Assembly (NCBI RefSeq): GCF_000143415.4
Contig: NW_003314406.1
Span: forward strand, 25,511-72,986
Length of the DNA: 47,476 nt
Reading direction: 5' to 3'
Origin: Selaginella moellendorffii
Lineage: Eukaryota; Streptophyta; Lycopodiopsida; Selaginellales; Selaginellaceae
Below the pieces are notes generated by a model. That model did not search any database. It was not told the origin of the DNA and saw nothing but the letters and a program-made list of their open reading frames with translations. The position numbers were made by a program, and so were the translations under genes. Below are positions 32,580 through 43,859 of this stretch, piece by piece (within the stretch, counting starts at the first letter, position 1; each line of letters opens with the position of its first letter).

Positions 32580-33386
32580 GTCGCAGAAGAAATGGTAAGT
32601 AGAGATTATTCAGTTGAATTAAGATACTAACTCTAGCCTTTAGTGTCGAGGAAGGATAGTGCCAAGCAAGGGTCGAAACGTATGTCCAATCCTTCAGAAT
32701 CAGCAGTGCGCCCAAGTGATATCGGTCCTAGTTCCTCAATAGCAGTTGATGGTAAATACAGTATAGTCGATTCAATGTGCTAATGAGTTTGTTTTTAGTA
32801 GCCAGTAGGGAGGATACCATCTCAATCGAAGGGAGATATTTGGACATGCATATGGATCTGCCAGTGGACTTTACTTGCCTGCAAGAGTCATCAGAGCTGG
32901 TGGAGGCTACTATCCATATCAACGCTAAGCAAGCTGACCATGCTCCACTTGATGCTGCCCATACCACTGAGTCAATCTTGTCCACGTATCCAACTGACGG
33001 TGACCAGGCGCCATTGGACCTGCATGAGGCCGCCCCAGCCGCCCCAGCCGCCGAGCCGGTCGTATCCTCATTTCCAACGTGTGCCCAATCGTCTGGCTAC
33101 ACGCCGTTGGAACCTCCCTACACCGCCTCTGCTGCCTGTTCGGTCATGTCCACTTTGCCAATGGAGGCACCAGCTGAAATGGCGTGTGATCACACGCCAT
33201 CGGAACCACCCTATGCCACTGTTGAGCCAGTTGTACCAGAGTCTACAGCTGAAATGGCATGTGCCCACACGCCATCGGATGCGATTGACCCCACATTGCA
33301 GAGGAGAGTATTTCCGCCCTTCACGTTTCCTCAACCAAAACCCTCTCAACGACCATCGGGAGCACCATTCGCTAATATTGTAGATG
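32580..33386 (+). CDS. Microexon, Ser/Lys exon and Pro/Ala/Thr-rich repeat exon
   Basis: Exons 32580-32594 (15 nt), 32644-32751 and 32799-33386 keep phase 1. The last encodes a degenerate peptide repeat around DHAPLDAAHT, YTPLEPPYTA, CDHTPSEPPYAT and CAHTPSDA. Two palindromes (33179-33200 and 33254-33275) lie inside this repeat and supply its MACxHTPS residues. It is likely a disordered linker. It ends ANIVDG at donor GATG|GTAAAA. Confidence 0.5.
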
Positions 33387-33433
33387 GTAAAATTGACTTG
33401 TACCATTTTTTATGCTGACGCATTTCATTTCAG

Positions 33434-34275
33434 AGTCACGGCGAAGGTACTGTATCGTTTTTTATCTGAACGGTGTCCTTTTCTCCCATGAGCGTGGCTC
33501 GTCCTCGAATGTCACTGCACCCTCCAAAGCCTGCGGTCGCAAGTTGGTCAAAAGAGACAGATTCACATTAATCACACGGGAGAAACTGCGGGATCTAATA
33601 ATGACCATGCGACACTTAAAACAGAGGGCCGGGTTCAATTTGCAATTGGGAGTTTGGACATCCATGATGCGCCACAATGCATTAACGTTGCTACAGATGA
33701 TGCACGATCAGACGTGAGTAATATTACCATTTGACTTTCTCCTAACGCAGGAGGATTGCTTGACTATGGTCCATGTGAGGGGTAGCAAGCCCATCTTCGT
33801 CAAGCCAGAGGCTGTAGTGATGAACCGGACTGCTAGGTCAAGTGAAATCCTCATCATCGATGACTCGCCGATTAAAACTGCAGCGAACACGCACACATAT
33901 GCAGTGCACCCCATCTCTTGCAGTATGGAAACTAGGGAGAAGAAACCGTATGTTCTGGGGGACCTTGCAAAACGGCTTGAAGTGATGGTGATAAAGAACC
34001 AACTAGTCCAGGAGGTGGCTGCAGAAATCAACCAAATGGCAGATGGAACGGTATATCAGAAGCCATTTGATCGGACAGACACCAGTCATCATTTATGGCA
34101 TGTATATTGTCTAGCCAAGCACTATCCGCATCTCCATAATCTGCTCAACCGGATGGGTTCTTCGACCACTGAACATGAGCGTGGACGTATTAGAGAAGAG
34201 ATGGCATTACTATTGGGTTTAAATCCTGATAGTGTAGAGAGTGATGAAATTCCAAGATTATTGTATAGGCGTTAG
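33434..34275 (+). CDS. FCP1/NIF-like HAD phosphatase domain, C-terminal exons
   Basis: Exon 33434-33713 reads CIVFYLNGVLFSHERG (HAD motif I; plant FCP1-like proteins have DLNGVL, here YLNG) and FNLQLGVWTSMMRHNAL (motif II region, xVWTS). Exon 33751-34275 reads KPIFVKPEAVV (motif III Lys) and ILIIDDSPIKTAAN (motif IV, IDDSP), then a helical C-terminus ending LLYRR before TAG. FCP1/NIF-type enzymes dephosphorylate Ser, including in the RNA polymerase II tail. Loss of the nucleophilic Asp predicts a non-catalytic, possibly protein-binding domain. Joining the two exons at the visible sites gives a 1-nt frame mismatch, another sign of damage. It follows the Pro-rich exon in the same phase-1 chain. 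Confidence 0.6.
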
Positions 34276-34277
34276 AG

Positions 34278-34714
34278 GCAAAAAATAACAGTCTGAGATG
34301 GCATGTATTTATTTAAAAATGTAACTTATTATGGCATGGGGTTCCATGCCATTGTATTAATATTAAAAGACAATTCTTTGAGAGGATTTGCATTATACTA
34401 GAAGTGTTACAGCATGTTATTGGAAGTCTACGAAGTTGTTTTATTAATAAGGGGAAAGTAAAGATTGAATGGGGACTTGGGCTCCACCTAGACTCGGAGC
34501 AACTGAGCCAATATTAAAAGGATGGAAAGAAATTGGACGACGATGACAAGGAGAAGAGAGAGGTGAAGCAGTGGCAGGGGGAGGAGAAGTGATTGAGTAG
34601 ACATTTCCTTGTTTAAAATAAAATGGCATGTGCCTCAATGTAGTTGAATTTTGTTATATTTATATACTATATAAAGGTTTGGAAACCTTATTTTACAAGT
34701 GGGATAATGACAAT
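34278..34714. other. 3' region of the element
   Basis: The sequence is non-coding, with one full palindrome (34331-34352), a half copy near 34298 and a degenerate copy at 34623. It contains the likely 3' UTR and polyadenylation region of the plus-strand gene (AATAAAA-like, 34617). Confidence 0.45.
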
Positions 34715-34738
34715 TCCCACTTTAATGAAATAGAGCTT
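34715..34738 (-). repeat. Right terminal inverted repeat
   Basis: The reverse complement of the left end with one mismatch (G/A at position 13). Its inner part forms a hairpin with 34697-34704: AAGTGGGA, 10-nt loop, TCCCACTT (34697-34722). Confidence 0.85.
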
Positions 34739-37460
34739 ATTATAATTAAAGTTTGAACCTGCATAAAATTAACCATACCATTTGTTAACCATTTGTTAAC
34801 TTGTATGGTTATGCTAATTTATGTTAAATATTCTTGAGCAAGCCTGCCTTAGAGGATACTCAAGCATTGTATTATATGCTAGATTATGCTATTTCCAGAA
34901 ATCCTGCCAAGAGAGAAAAAGAAAAACTAACAAAGAATCTGATAATTGACTAACAAAGAGAAAGGTACCGACTACTTGTAGTGATTAACATGAGTTGTCA
35001 CAGAAACTTGTGATCTAGCAACCCTAGAATGCATGGTCAATAGAGATATCTGAAACAAACCCTACATGCTAAAATTACTGCTATTGGCAATATATTCAAT
35101 CACACTCATCTAAGGCACAAGTCCCAGCTTTGCTGGGAGTGTCATGTACATTTTTGTTATTTAGTAATTCTGAAAATTTCATATTCATCTTTATATTTGA
35201 AAAGTTCATACTAATCATAACATACATAACAATTCTAATATAAAAACACACATCAGAGATATTTAGCACCTTTAGTGGTTTGGACAAAACTGCCAATTTG
35301 GGATATATCATCATTCATCATACAAGTGTAATTAACTTTTATAATGTAGTATCAGAAATTAGATGGAGATATAGAAATATAAGTAGCTTTACATATGACA
35401 ATTCATTTTCTTGATATGACAAGTCAGTTCCCATGTGTTCTTAACCAAACCCTAGTTAAAAAATCAAATGAGAATATCTATTAGATATCAACTGCTATTG
35501 TACAAATTATGTGTAGTACTGAACATCCAGCAGCAGCATTAACAACACTGATGCTAAGTGGTGGCAGAATTAGGAATGTCATATAACTTTGGTAAATCAC
35601 CATAAATCATCATAGTAAATCACCATAGTATAAAGGGTGAAAACCACGTGTGCTACAATAATTTCTCATACACAGAATAAATGCTAAATTGATATACTCA
35701 TTATATTGAGAACTAACTTTTTATGTGTCATGAATCTATTATAGAGAATTAATTATCATTATATAAGATCACAGTTACATTAATAATAATTTTTGTGATT
35801 GAGTTACTCTAGAGTAAATATATATTTTACAAACACTTCTTGATGCATCATAGTTATTTATAGTTAGATACAGAAGTTTTAGCTAATAAAATTTCCAAAT
35901 ATATATTTGCTGGGAGTGTCATGTACATTTCTGCTATTTAGTAATTTCTAAAAGTTTAAATTCATCTTTATATATAAAATGTTCATATTAATCTTAACAT
36001 GCATAACAAACTTTTCTAAAATCTTTATCAAAAGGCTAACACTATTAGTCATAGTTTTTTAAAAATTAGTCTACTTTTCTAATAATATGCAGAAGGAGAA
36101 AATTAATGGATGAATCATGAGCTAAAAACCCCACTTTTATTAAATAATTAAAATAATACATAATTACTCATAAATTATAAATTATTTATTAATATATTAT
36201 CATTCTTGTCTGAAACTATATAATAGTGCAATAATGATTTGGAAATATTTAATTATTTTAATAATTATAATTTGGAAATAACAAATAATATATTATTATA
36301 TTATTTGTTGATAATATTCTACTTAAATATTTTTTTTAGTATTATAAATATTCTTTTATGAATAAATATATTTTAAAGGATTTTATAAATCTTCACTTTA
36401 CTTTCTTATTAAATTTTCAAGTTTTAATAGATTTGGGCTTTCAAAGAATTATTTCTCTATATTTAGTAAATTTTAGTCAAGCTGATATAGAAATATTAGT
36501 GGTGTTAGTAGTGTTTCAATAACATTTTTGGAATTATTTTAAAAAAGCCCAACCGTCTATGGTCAGAGGCAATTATACAATTACATGGTTATTTGATCAA
36601 AGAAAAGCTAGAATGTTTTATATGGAGTTTTTTATATTCCTGTTTGATATATAAATAGAAATACTATAATTATAAAATGGTTTTGGTTTTCTTATGTAAA
36701 CGAAAAGGGTAGTTGATGTACCTAGATTATACTTAGATATTTGGGATATTCTACTATCTAATAGTTGTTATTCATTAAGATTAGTCTTTTATTTATAATT
36801 TTGAAATGTGTTTAGAATTTATAGACTTTCCCAAATACATATTGTATACTCTAGTTTATTCTACCATCTAATAATTGATATACAATAAGATTAATCTTGC
36901 AAACTAAGTGTTTCTCTATGTAGCACACTGTTATTTCATGTTATATATCTGTGTTTGCCATAACAGGTTTTTAGTAACACAATTATCACAATGAAGGTTG
37001 AAACTCATATTCTTTACTGTTCATATATACTTTTTTGATATTTCATAGGGCTTGATCTTCAGAGATACCAAGTAGCATTGGATACCATTCCATTGCATGT
37101 CCCACAACCAGAGCAAAATCACCATAAGACAATAACCAGCCTCAGCCTACTTTGGTCATATTATAGCAATAGATCATGGTGGTTCGATAATAGATCATTG
37201 TTCCCAGCAATCTCCTAATGTTTTGCATTACTATAAAGTTTATCAGTGGGTTCTGTTAAAGCTAGAAAACAGAGCAAGGACTTAAATCCATTAGCTGTAA
37301 ATGAATTGTTACCTTCTTTTATAATATTCCAGCTCTAGGCAATGTGATATCTTAAAAATTGGGAAAAATAAAAAAGAACTACATCAAGGGCCTAAAGCTT
37401 CCATCTACTGCTCCATACTTCCTTGGAGATTGCCTTCCTTGTATAATTTCCTATGCTCTA
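34739..37460. other. AT-rich tract with dispersed hairpin repeats, no gene seen
   Basis: A TCCCAGCTTTGCTGGGAGTG hairpin at 35122-35142 heads a repeat (GTCATGTACATTT, TATTTAGTAATT, TTCATCTTTATAT, CATAACATACATAAC). A second copy without the left arm is at 35909-36010. The rest is AT-rich without open frames of note. Confidence 0.55.
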
Positions 37461-38029
37461 CTCTAACAGCTAAGAAGACCTCCCCTAGTGAGCACATGTT
37501 TCCTTTGGAAGCTTGCTTTTGTTACTGCTGCTCTTACCAAAAGGACAAGAAGAGGTAAAAAAAACAATAAGAGGCCAGGTGAGCAATGAGGCCGTGGTTG
37601 TGAAGTGGAGGTGATAGGCTCTGCAGAAGTGGAAGATTGGGTTTTCAAGGCTGCAGAACTTAAGCCTCTAGTTGGAGACGTGACTCTGACTTTTGAACTC
37701 TCTTGCTTTATAAATCTGTGAAACAAAGAGCTAAACTTCCACTTTGGATTAACAATAAAACTGGAAAAACAGGAACTTTAATGAACAGGAAAGCATGAGT
37801 GTGAGGCACTCACTACTTAGCACGTCGCTTGGATTAGCTCGTTCAGCTGGGTGTGAAGATATTTGGAATTCACCAGTGGACATCTTGAGCAGAGGCTGCC
37901 AGAGCAATGGTAGTCGGGTCTTTGGCAACTGGAGAGCTCAATCAATCTCTTTGGCTGAAGTTACTCTAGATTATTTTCAGTGGCTCCTCGATATTGATAT
38001 CGATAAGATCGTTTGCTGGAAGGAACTCC
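37461..38029. other. Unassigned stretch with short open frames
   Basis: A minus-strand frame of 87 codons (37463-37726; Ser/Thr-rich then LLLFFLPLLVLLV) and a plus-strand frame of 85 codons (37795-38052) are open, but neither shows a family I recognise. They may be gene remnants. Confidence 0.25.
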
Positions 38030-38265
38030 TCAAGATCTTTGCGGACCAGTGATCGAACAGAGAGGGGTGCTCGGCTGTGATGTGTTACCACCACCACATT
38101 CTGCATAAACCCTAGCCTTAACCATTCCATCTCGTGGCCACTCTAGTCTCTGGGACAAAGGATCTAGCTCGCGGCCACTCTGGTCTCCAGGACAAAGGAT
38201 CCAGCTCCCAATCCGTGGTGGAGTCCATTCCATCCTCTTCTGTGACAACTGCCTAGAGTTAACAA

Positions 38266-38450
38266 CTATTGTATTAAAACCATGCACAACGTGTCTAACG
38301 GCCTCACTCTTGTCGAGACCCATTCTGATGAGTGCATCCAACAGCTAATCTGATCCATTGTGGAGGCAACAGCACAAGGAACTCCCGCTGAATAAAGAGC
38401 TGCCAGCCATTCTCGTGGGCCAGCACTTGCAAAACAAGTTTCATGACAAA
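38266..38450 (-). pseudogene. HAD-superfamily hydrolase fragment
   Basis: The minus strand reads REWLAALYSAGVPCAVASTM then, after a one-base frame change, LLDALIRMGLDKSEAVRHVV. The L..L...G.PCAVAST pattern is HAD motif II (Ser/Thr) of CbbY/PYRP2-like plant hydrolases. The nucleophile motif I is not found nearby. A broken fragment. Confidence 0.5.
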
Positions 38451-38984
38451 CTGTAAACCTTGGATAGCTCTGTATATTTCTGATAGCCAATTCATCAATC
38501 CATACTCCGCCCAAGCTAGCTGGGAAAACAATGTTACATTTCACTCTAACCTCTTCAGACTAACCACCCTTTCCAGGTCATGCTTGGAGGTACTACAAAC
38601 GACCAATCGCCACTTCTCCTTATCCAGATCATCTCCAATAATTTTTTCTGCAAAACAAAAAATCGATATAAAAAAGAGACCTTCCTCCAACGATGTCCCA
38701 GTCTCTGCAGTTCCTGGGACTTTGTCAAGTCGGGAGTGGACTTGTATGGCTGTAACGCTTGAAAGCTGATGCCAGTCGGCACTCATGGCAAGATCTAAAC
38801 AAAAGGGACCTCAGCAGTAGTGATCTCGTCCAGGAGGGTGCCAAGAGCTGGTCGAGAGTGATCGGCAGCCTGTTGTCGCAGCCTGGGACTCTTGTGAGCC
38901 AGATTGTGCACGAGAATTACCAAGTCAAGACTTTATATGGATCTGCTCTCAACAAACCATTCTTCAGCTGCTCTTCTTCATATG

Positions 38985-39245
38985 ATAGGTCCTATATGGA
39001 ACCAATTGGTAAACCAATCAAAGCAGAGTAAGGAAGAAATTTTTACCTGAAAGTTAACGCCTACTGAATCTATGTATCCTACACTGCGTGAAACGCTTTC
39101 ATGACAATTGATGTCTGGAAAAAAAATTGTTGATATCAGTGTTCATGCTATGCCACCACAGTGCATAATATGGAGGTCTTTCCAGCACCCTGCCATGCCA
39201 CTTGATTAGTAACATACGTGATTAATTAAAAAAAGTGATTTACCT
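38985..39245. repeat. Segmental duplicate, copy 1 (pair with 44998-45245)
   Basis: Shared blocks in order are GGAACCAAT(A/T)GGTA, ACCAATCAAAGC, TTTTTACCT, ATCTATGTATCCTACAC, GTGAAACGC, CTGGAAAAAAA, GTGCATAAT and GGTCTTTCCAGCACCCTG-like sequence. Identity is roughly 80 percent by eye. It is a duplicated gene remnant, probably minus strand. Confidence 0.7.
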
Positions 39246-39392
39246 CCAAACAAGAAGTCGTACCCATCTTAGTTTTCATAGACACGCTCTTCGTCACAGA
39301 GTTAGTGCTACATAGTATAGTAGCTTGACTTAGACCTTCCACAGAAATATTAACAATCTTCACACCCTCACTGTCCACAAAACCTTTTCTAC

Positions 39393-39980
39393 ATGAGTTT
39401 TCAATTTTGTAGCACGCCTGCACATTACCTGACGAGAATGAGCAACAAGACCTTGAGCAGCTCATCGTCTGAGGAACCAGAGGAGATGACTCAGATGCTG
39501 GAGCTGGTTGTCATCCCAGATTGGTTCTTCACTTCTCTGGAATTTTTTCTGGGCTACGAGAAGAGTGCCTCCATGGTTTATAGTCAGGTATATTGAGTTG
39601 CCTCCCATTAATCGATGAGAAGTTCTACTGCTAACCTCTTCCAGAGTTTTTGGTGCGGCTCCTTGAGAATCACTGGAGGATAATAACCAGAGGATGCAGC
39701 ACCGTCTTCTTCTTCTCCTTGCTCTTGGCTGGAGGTGCTAAGAAAAGAAGCATTCATAATTCCAGATTTACCTACCAATCCGTGGAAGGCAGAGAAAAAT
39801 ATAAATTGAGAAACAAAAAGAGAAAATGCCAATCGGCGAAGAATTGGGCATCGAATTCTAACCTCCAATGGAAAATATAAGTAGTCTGCAAGAACAGAAT
39901 CCAGGAGACAGTACATCTGCCCGCTGCCTCTCCCATCGCTGAACGCATTTTTTCCAGCCCTAAAAAGCCACATAAAATTT
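39393..39980. other. Unassigned gene-like remnants
   Basis: The plus strand at 39430-39600 reads SSSSSEEPEEMTQMLELVVI and DWFFTSLEFFLGYEKSASMV, possibly an exon. The minus strand at 39608-39973 is open for 121 codons with a hydrophobic block. No family is recognised. Confidence 0.25.
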
Positions 39981-40049
39981 TTCTCTGATTTGAAACGACA
40001 TGACCTTTGACAAGTAAATCTTGGCCGTTAGATCTCAGCATATATTTAA

Positions 40050-40475
40050 ATATATGAGTACTAGCAGAGATCCCAGCTCCGCTGGGAGATATAGCATACT
40101 CAAGATAAATAGATCTTCTCTTCTAATTTTACAATGTTAAGAATTTTCTGCATACAAGGTTAAATTTATCTAAATTTAGTAGGAACAGGCACAGGGATAG
40201 GAGTTGGTGTTGGAGCAGGCGCAAGAGTAGGAGCAAGAACAGGGGGTTACTGGTTACAGGTTACAGGTCCTCAGTTACTACTATTCATCTCCAGAGTAAT
40301 GCACAATAATGCAATTAATGCAATTAGATAATAATGCATGTGTTGGGGAAGATAAGCTAAGTTTTTTTATCATCATGAAATTTGAATTTGAATTTGTTTT
40401 TATTGCTTTTATAAAAAGGTACACAACCCTAAACACATCCACAAAATTGCTGCCAAGCTTTAAAAACAATTGAGT
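40050..40475. repeat. Third copy of the hairpin-headed AT-rich repeat, with an internal insertion
   Basis: From GTACTAGCAGAGATCCCAGC to ACACAACCCTAAACACATC this matches 3347-3993. Between ATTTAG and TACTATTCATCTCC it carries about 95 extra bases (40183-40278) made of GGAGCAGG/GGAACAGG-like and GGTTACAGGTTACAGGT repeats, absent from the other copies. Confidence 0.75.
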
Positions 40476-40479
40476 TTTC

Positions 40480-43400
40480 ACAAAATCAAAGAATTATAGA
40501 CTACCAACGAATAATAGGTTTTGTCACTGATTTGGTGAAGCAATAAGTTTAATTGTGTACTGAGTAAACTTATTTATTATCTGAACTGTAATAATGCTTT
40601 TAACATTCATTGTTTACTAAATAATAATAGAATTTCTATTACATTTCTCATTTTTCATTTAAAAACATACATAAGTAAATTTATCCAGATTGAAGAAATG
40701 TATAATACTTCCTTGGAACACAGGAGATAATAAGATAATGTAATTTCTCTGAAAACATTTTGATTATGCAATACTTTAAAAGAAATATTTGAACTATAGT
40801 TATAAGGTGAGTGAGAACCACCAATTTCGTCATCCATTTTATATACATAAAGAAAAAAACTGTCCTTTATTGGCTATTACTTGTGCCAAAAGTTTGGTTT
40901 AGTTCTGTATCTATAAAAGATCTAAAGTAAGCTGTTGGGGGTTTTGTTTTACATTTTTCCTTGTGTATTCAGAGGTTTTGCTCTTATATAATAGATAAAT
41001 AATCTTCAAGGCTCCTTGTGCTAATGTAGAAATAATATTGTGTAATGACAAATCATAGAAGATGAAAAAAGATAAAGTAAAATATTAAAGCTCTAATTTT
41101 ACCATCCATCTAGAGACATAAAAATCTATTTCAAGAAAATCTCACACAAGAGAACCTTCATAGATCTTCTTAAACAAATATTATCATTCATATCATGAAA
41201 TAAATAGATTTTTCAAAACATAAACAAAAGATAAAAATAAGAAATTAGATCTAATGTATTACAATATTCATCAATAAAATCACAACATCTAATATATTTT
41301 ATAAAAATAAATAAATTATAATTATCAACATATAATCAATATATAAAACTATTTCAGTAAGGAAATTATAAAAAGGACATATAATACAGCTTTTTACAGC
41401 TGGCACTTGTATTTATTTTAAGATGGATCTTGTAAAAACTAATCTTGAAGAAACAAAATGATTTGAAAAATTAATCTTATTTAGAAAAATAAAAATATTT
41501 TGAGTTATGCTCATGAATTTCTTGTTTCTCATGTATATATCACCAAATATTTCTTTAAATATTAAAAAGTAATTAATTTCAAATATTAATACTAATATGG
41601 ATTTCAAAAGAGTAGTAACATCTTTATATTTTCTTTCTCGCATCAAATTCCAAAGAAATTATCTGCTTTTTAACTAAAAACCTTCTACAAACTTAATATT
41701 AAATTCTTATATTTTAATATTCAAATTCACTACCAGAGATTTGCATTATTATTAAACCCACTAAGTAAATTTATCCAAATTGCTACCATATTTTAGTTAA
41801 ACTTCACAACGATAGACAATGGTTCATGGTATCTAATAGGTATAAGGTATCTCATACATATATAAATATCAAATCCATTTGTTAATGATATCTCAAAAAG
41901 ATACCTCCTCTATATTTTATTTTAGTCTTTTTGCAAATAACCTTGTTTAATCTGCCAGCAGCTTTAAATAAGTTACCTGAGAGCTGTTCCCCAACCATGA
42001 TTAAAATATCCAGTTAGTTCAAAAGGGTAAATTAGGTTTAAAAAAAATACAGAAGTTGATGGTTTCCAAGTAGAGCATAATTATTTTGTTAAAAATTTGT
42101 ATAAAAATGGTTATTTGATGCAATTACTTATATTTTAACTTGGCTATTTAATTTTATAATTTAATTTGATTTATTTTTTCATCTTTAAAATGTCAATTTT
42201 TTTAAAGAAAACTTTATTATGGGATATCACACTTGAAGAACCTAATTACAGAAGGTATATTTTTAAAACCTTTTAAATGAATACACATGGAGAAAAATAC
42301 AAATCCAAAATCTTTAATACAAATGAAGATTTTTATGGAAGAAAAATATAAATTGTGAATTGTGAATTATTCAAAACCAACACATTGCACTAATGGAATA
42401 TATTCGACCTTAATTTTGTCATGTAATATAAATATATACATGAATGTAGTCAAATTTTAGTAACTATTGATGTTTATGTACAAATTTATGGAGAATTTAG
42501 AATTACTCATAAATGTTCTTCACATAACTATTTTTGATCATGGCCAACTTTCAAGAAATGAGACTCCTTCTGAGTCTAAAATATTTGCAAATTCAACATC
42601 TCAGAGAGCTAAAATAAAAAAAACTATTAAAGTTAATTTATATGATAGTATATACTCTGTTAAAGTTTAAGTATTTATGAAATTTAGTTTAATCAAGATT
42701 AGTTAAAGTATTTGGTAGAATTAAGTTTCAAAATATTTTTATCTTTTTAATTTTAGTATATTTTTTAAAATTCTCATTTACATTTGGTAAATAGACCACG
42801 TTTATAAATTTAAAAGTTTCAGCTAAACTATTAAGCAACTAATGTAACATATCTTATAAATATTCTCAAAACTTTCAGATGTGTAATATTGATGTTTTAA
42901 TTTAATTTATTGAAGATACTGCTTTTAAAATACTTTTATTGTACCTAATCACTATAAACTCTTTTAAGATATTTATATTAGAAATTTAGGCAATCTAAAT
43001 AAAGTTAAGATAAACAATTTAAACAAAAAAATGATAAACAATTTAACAAACATATTTACAACAAGACATAGATGGAATTATTATCTTGAGAAATGGTGAT
43101 GATATCATATTAACTAAAACACTTTGAATGGTTATGTGATACTTAGCTTATTTATTTAAGTTTTATACTATGAAATATAAACACATTTATAACAAGTAAA
43201 AAGTTCAGCACATTTAGAAAGACCACTGAAAAGTATTTACTATTTTTTTATAATAGCTTGTTATATATGTTGACATAGCAATTGGCTTCTCTACTAAAAT
43301 AGTAATATATGTGGCATGATCTAATTTATCATGCATCTTGAAGTTAAAATATCAATAGATTAATATATGTTTGTCCATATATATGTAATTAAGAGAAAAG

Positions 43401-43550
43401 TAAGCTTATCTAAATATATTTGTGAACATAATAAGGATTTATATCAATCTGCTTTAAAACATTTACACTTTATTTGTTAATATTTTCTTATTATTTTTAA
43501 TATTTAATTCAGATATTATTTACAAGATTAGATGAAATCTCCATACCGTA
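40480..43550. other. AT-rich intergenic tract, no gene seen
   Basis: Three kilobases of AT-rich sequence with frequent stops on both strands. No tandem arrays, RNA genes or element ends were seen by eye. Confidence 0.55.
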
Positions 43551-43570
43551 AGTGCTGCTAGGATAGTTGA

Positions 43571-43846
43571 TCAATCCAGCAAACTGGTGCAGTGCTGGGG
43601 CTGCTGGAACGGTCCCAGCACGAGCTCAGATTCCCCGTTCTGCGCGTATCCCAGCATGAGAGCGCTCCAGGAGATGAGATTCTGGCTGGGCATGGTGTCA
43701 AAGACCTGGCCATGCTGCCACATTGGATTGGGTCGCATTGCCATGGATGATTCTTCCTCGCTGGAGATCCGCCTGCTGAGATATTCGTTGAGCGCCAGAA
43801 GCGAGACGACACAGATGAAAACTAAAGCGAGAGACAATGTAATCAA
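43571..43846 (-). pseudogene. Pentatricopeptide repeat (PPR, PLS-type) fragment
   Basis: The minus strand reads GQVFDTMPSQNLISWSALML then GYAQNGESELVLGPFQ, which fits one PPR motif of the PLS class (xVFDxMPxxNxxSWNxMIxGYAQNG). It is preceded by a hydrophobic segment (ITLSLALVFICVVSLLALN). Only about one repeat is left. Intact proteins bind organellar RNA. Confidence 0.65.
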
Positions 43847-43859
43847 ATTCCAAGGTTTT

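Larger units (their letters stand above)
21308..34644. repeat. Array of about 27 dispersed copies of a 22-bp palindrome (core GGCATGaGGCCaCATGCC)
   Basis: Copies (22 bp unless noted): 21308-21329, 21624-21645, 21713-21734, 22311-22332, 22471-22492, 22617-22638, 23959-23980, 24016-24037, 25862-25883, 25932-25953, 25968-25989, 26580-26604 (25 bp), 26655-26676, 27512-27533, 27591-27612, 27751-27772, 27969-27990, 28722-28743, 28799-28820, 28859-28880, 30136-30157, 31608-31629, 31749-31770, 31940-31961, 33179-33200, 33254-33275, 34331-34352; degenerate ones at 22124-22143 and 34623-34644. Outer arms (A)TGGC(A/G)TG and CA(C/T)GCCAT are most constant, the centre is variable, and a sub-type reads TTGCATGAGCCCACACGCTAT. 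Because it is palindromic it has no strand. I found none outside the element. Confidence 0.9.
21082..34738. mobile_element. 13.66-kb DNA transposon with terminal inverted repeats, DUF7869-like and ParB-like genes
   Basis: The ends are a 24-bp inverted repeat (21082-21105 and 34715-34738; 23 of 24 bases match). The flanks read ...GGATTA and ATTATA..., giving a possible 4-bp ATTA target duplication, although AT-rich flanks make chance plausible. Inside, a minus-strand gene (25779 to about 21742) and a plus-strand gene (28694-34275) diverge from a 2.9-kb centre. About 27 copies of a palindrome occur only inside the element. Base composition changes at both ends: flanks are strongly AT-rich, the interior is balanced and includes CpG-rich blocks. 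The transposase-like protein resembles DUF7869 proteins; I cannot place the element in a named superfamily. Several in-frame stops suggest this copy is no longer fully functional. Confidence 0.8.

Noticed and set aside
21308-34644. CRISPR-like array made by the palindromes
   Set aside because: Spacing is irregular (20 to over 1000 bp), copies lie in exons and introns, and the context is eukaryotic.
21082-34738. LTR retrotransposon
   Set aside because: No long direct repeats at the ends, no reverse transcriptase, protease or integrase motifs; ends are inverted repeats.
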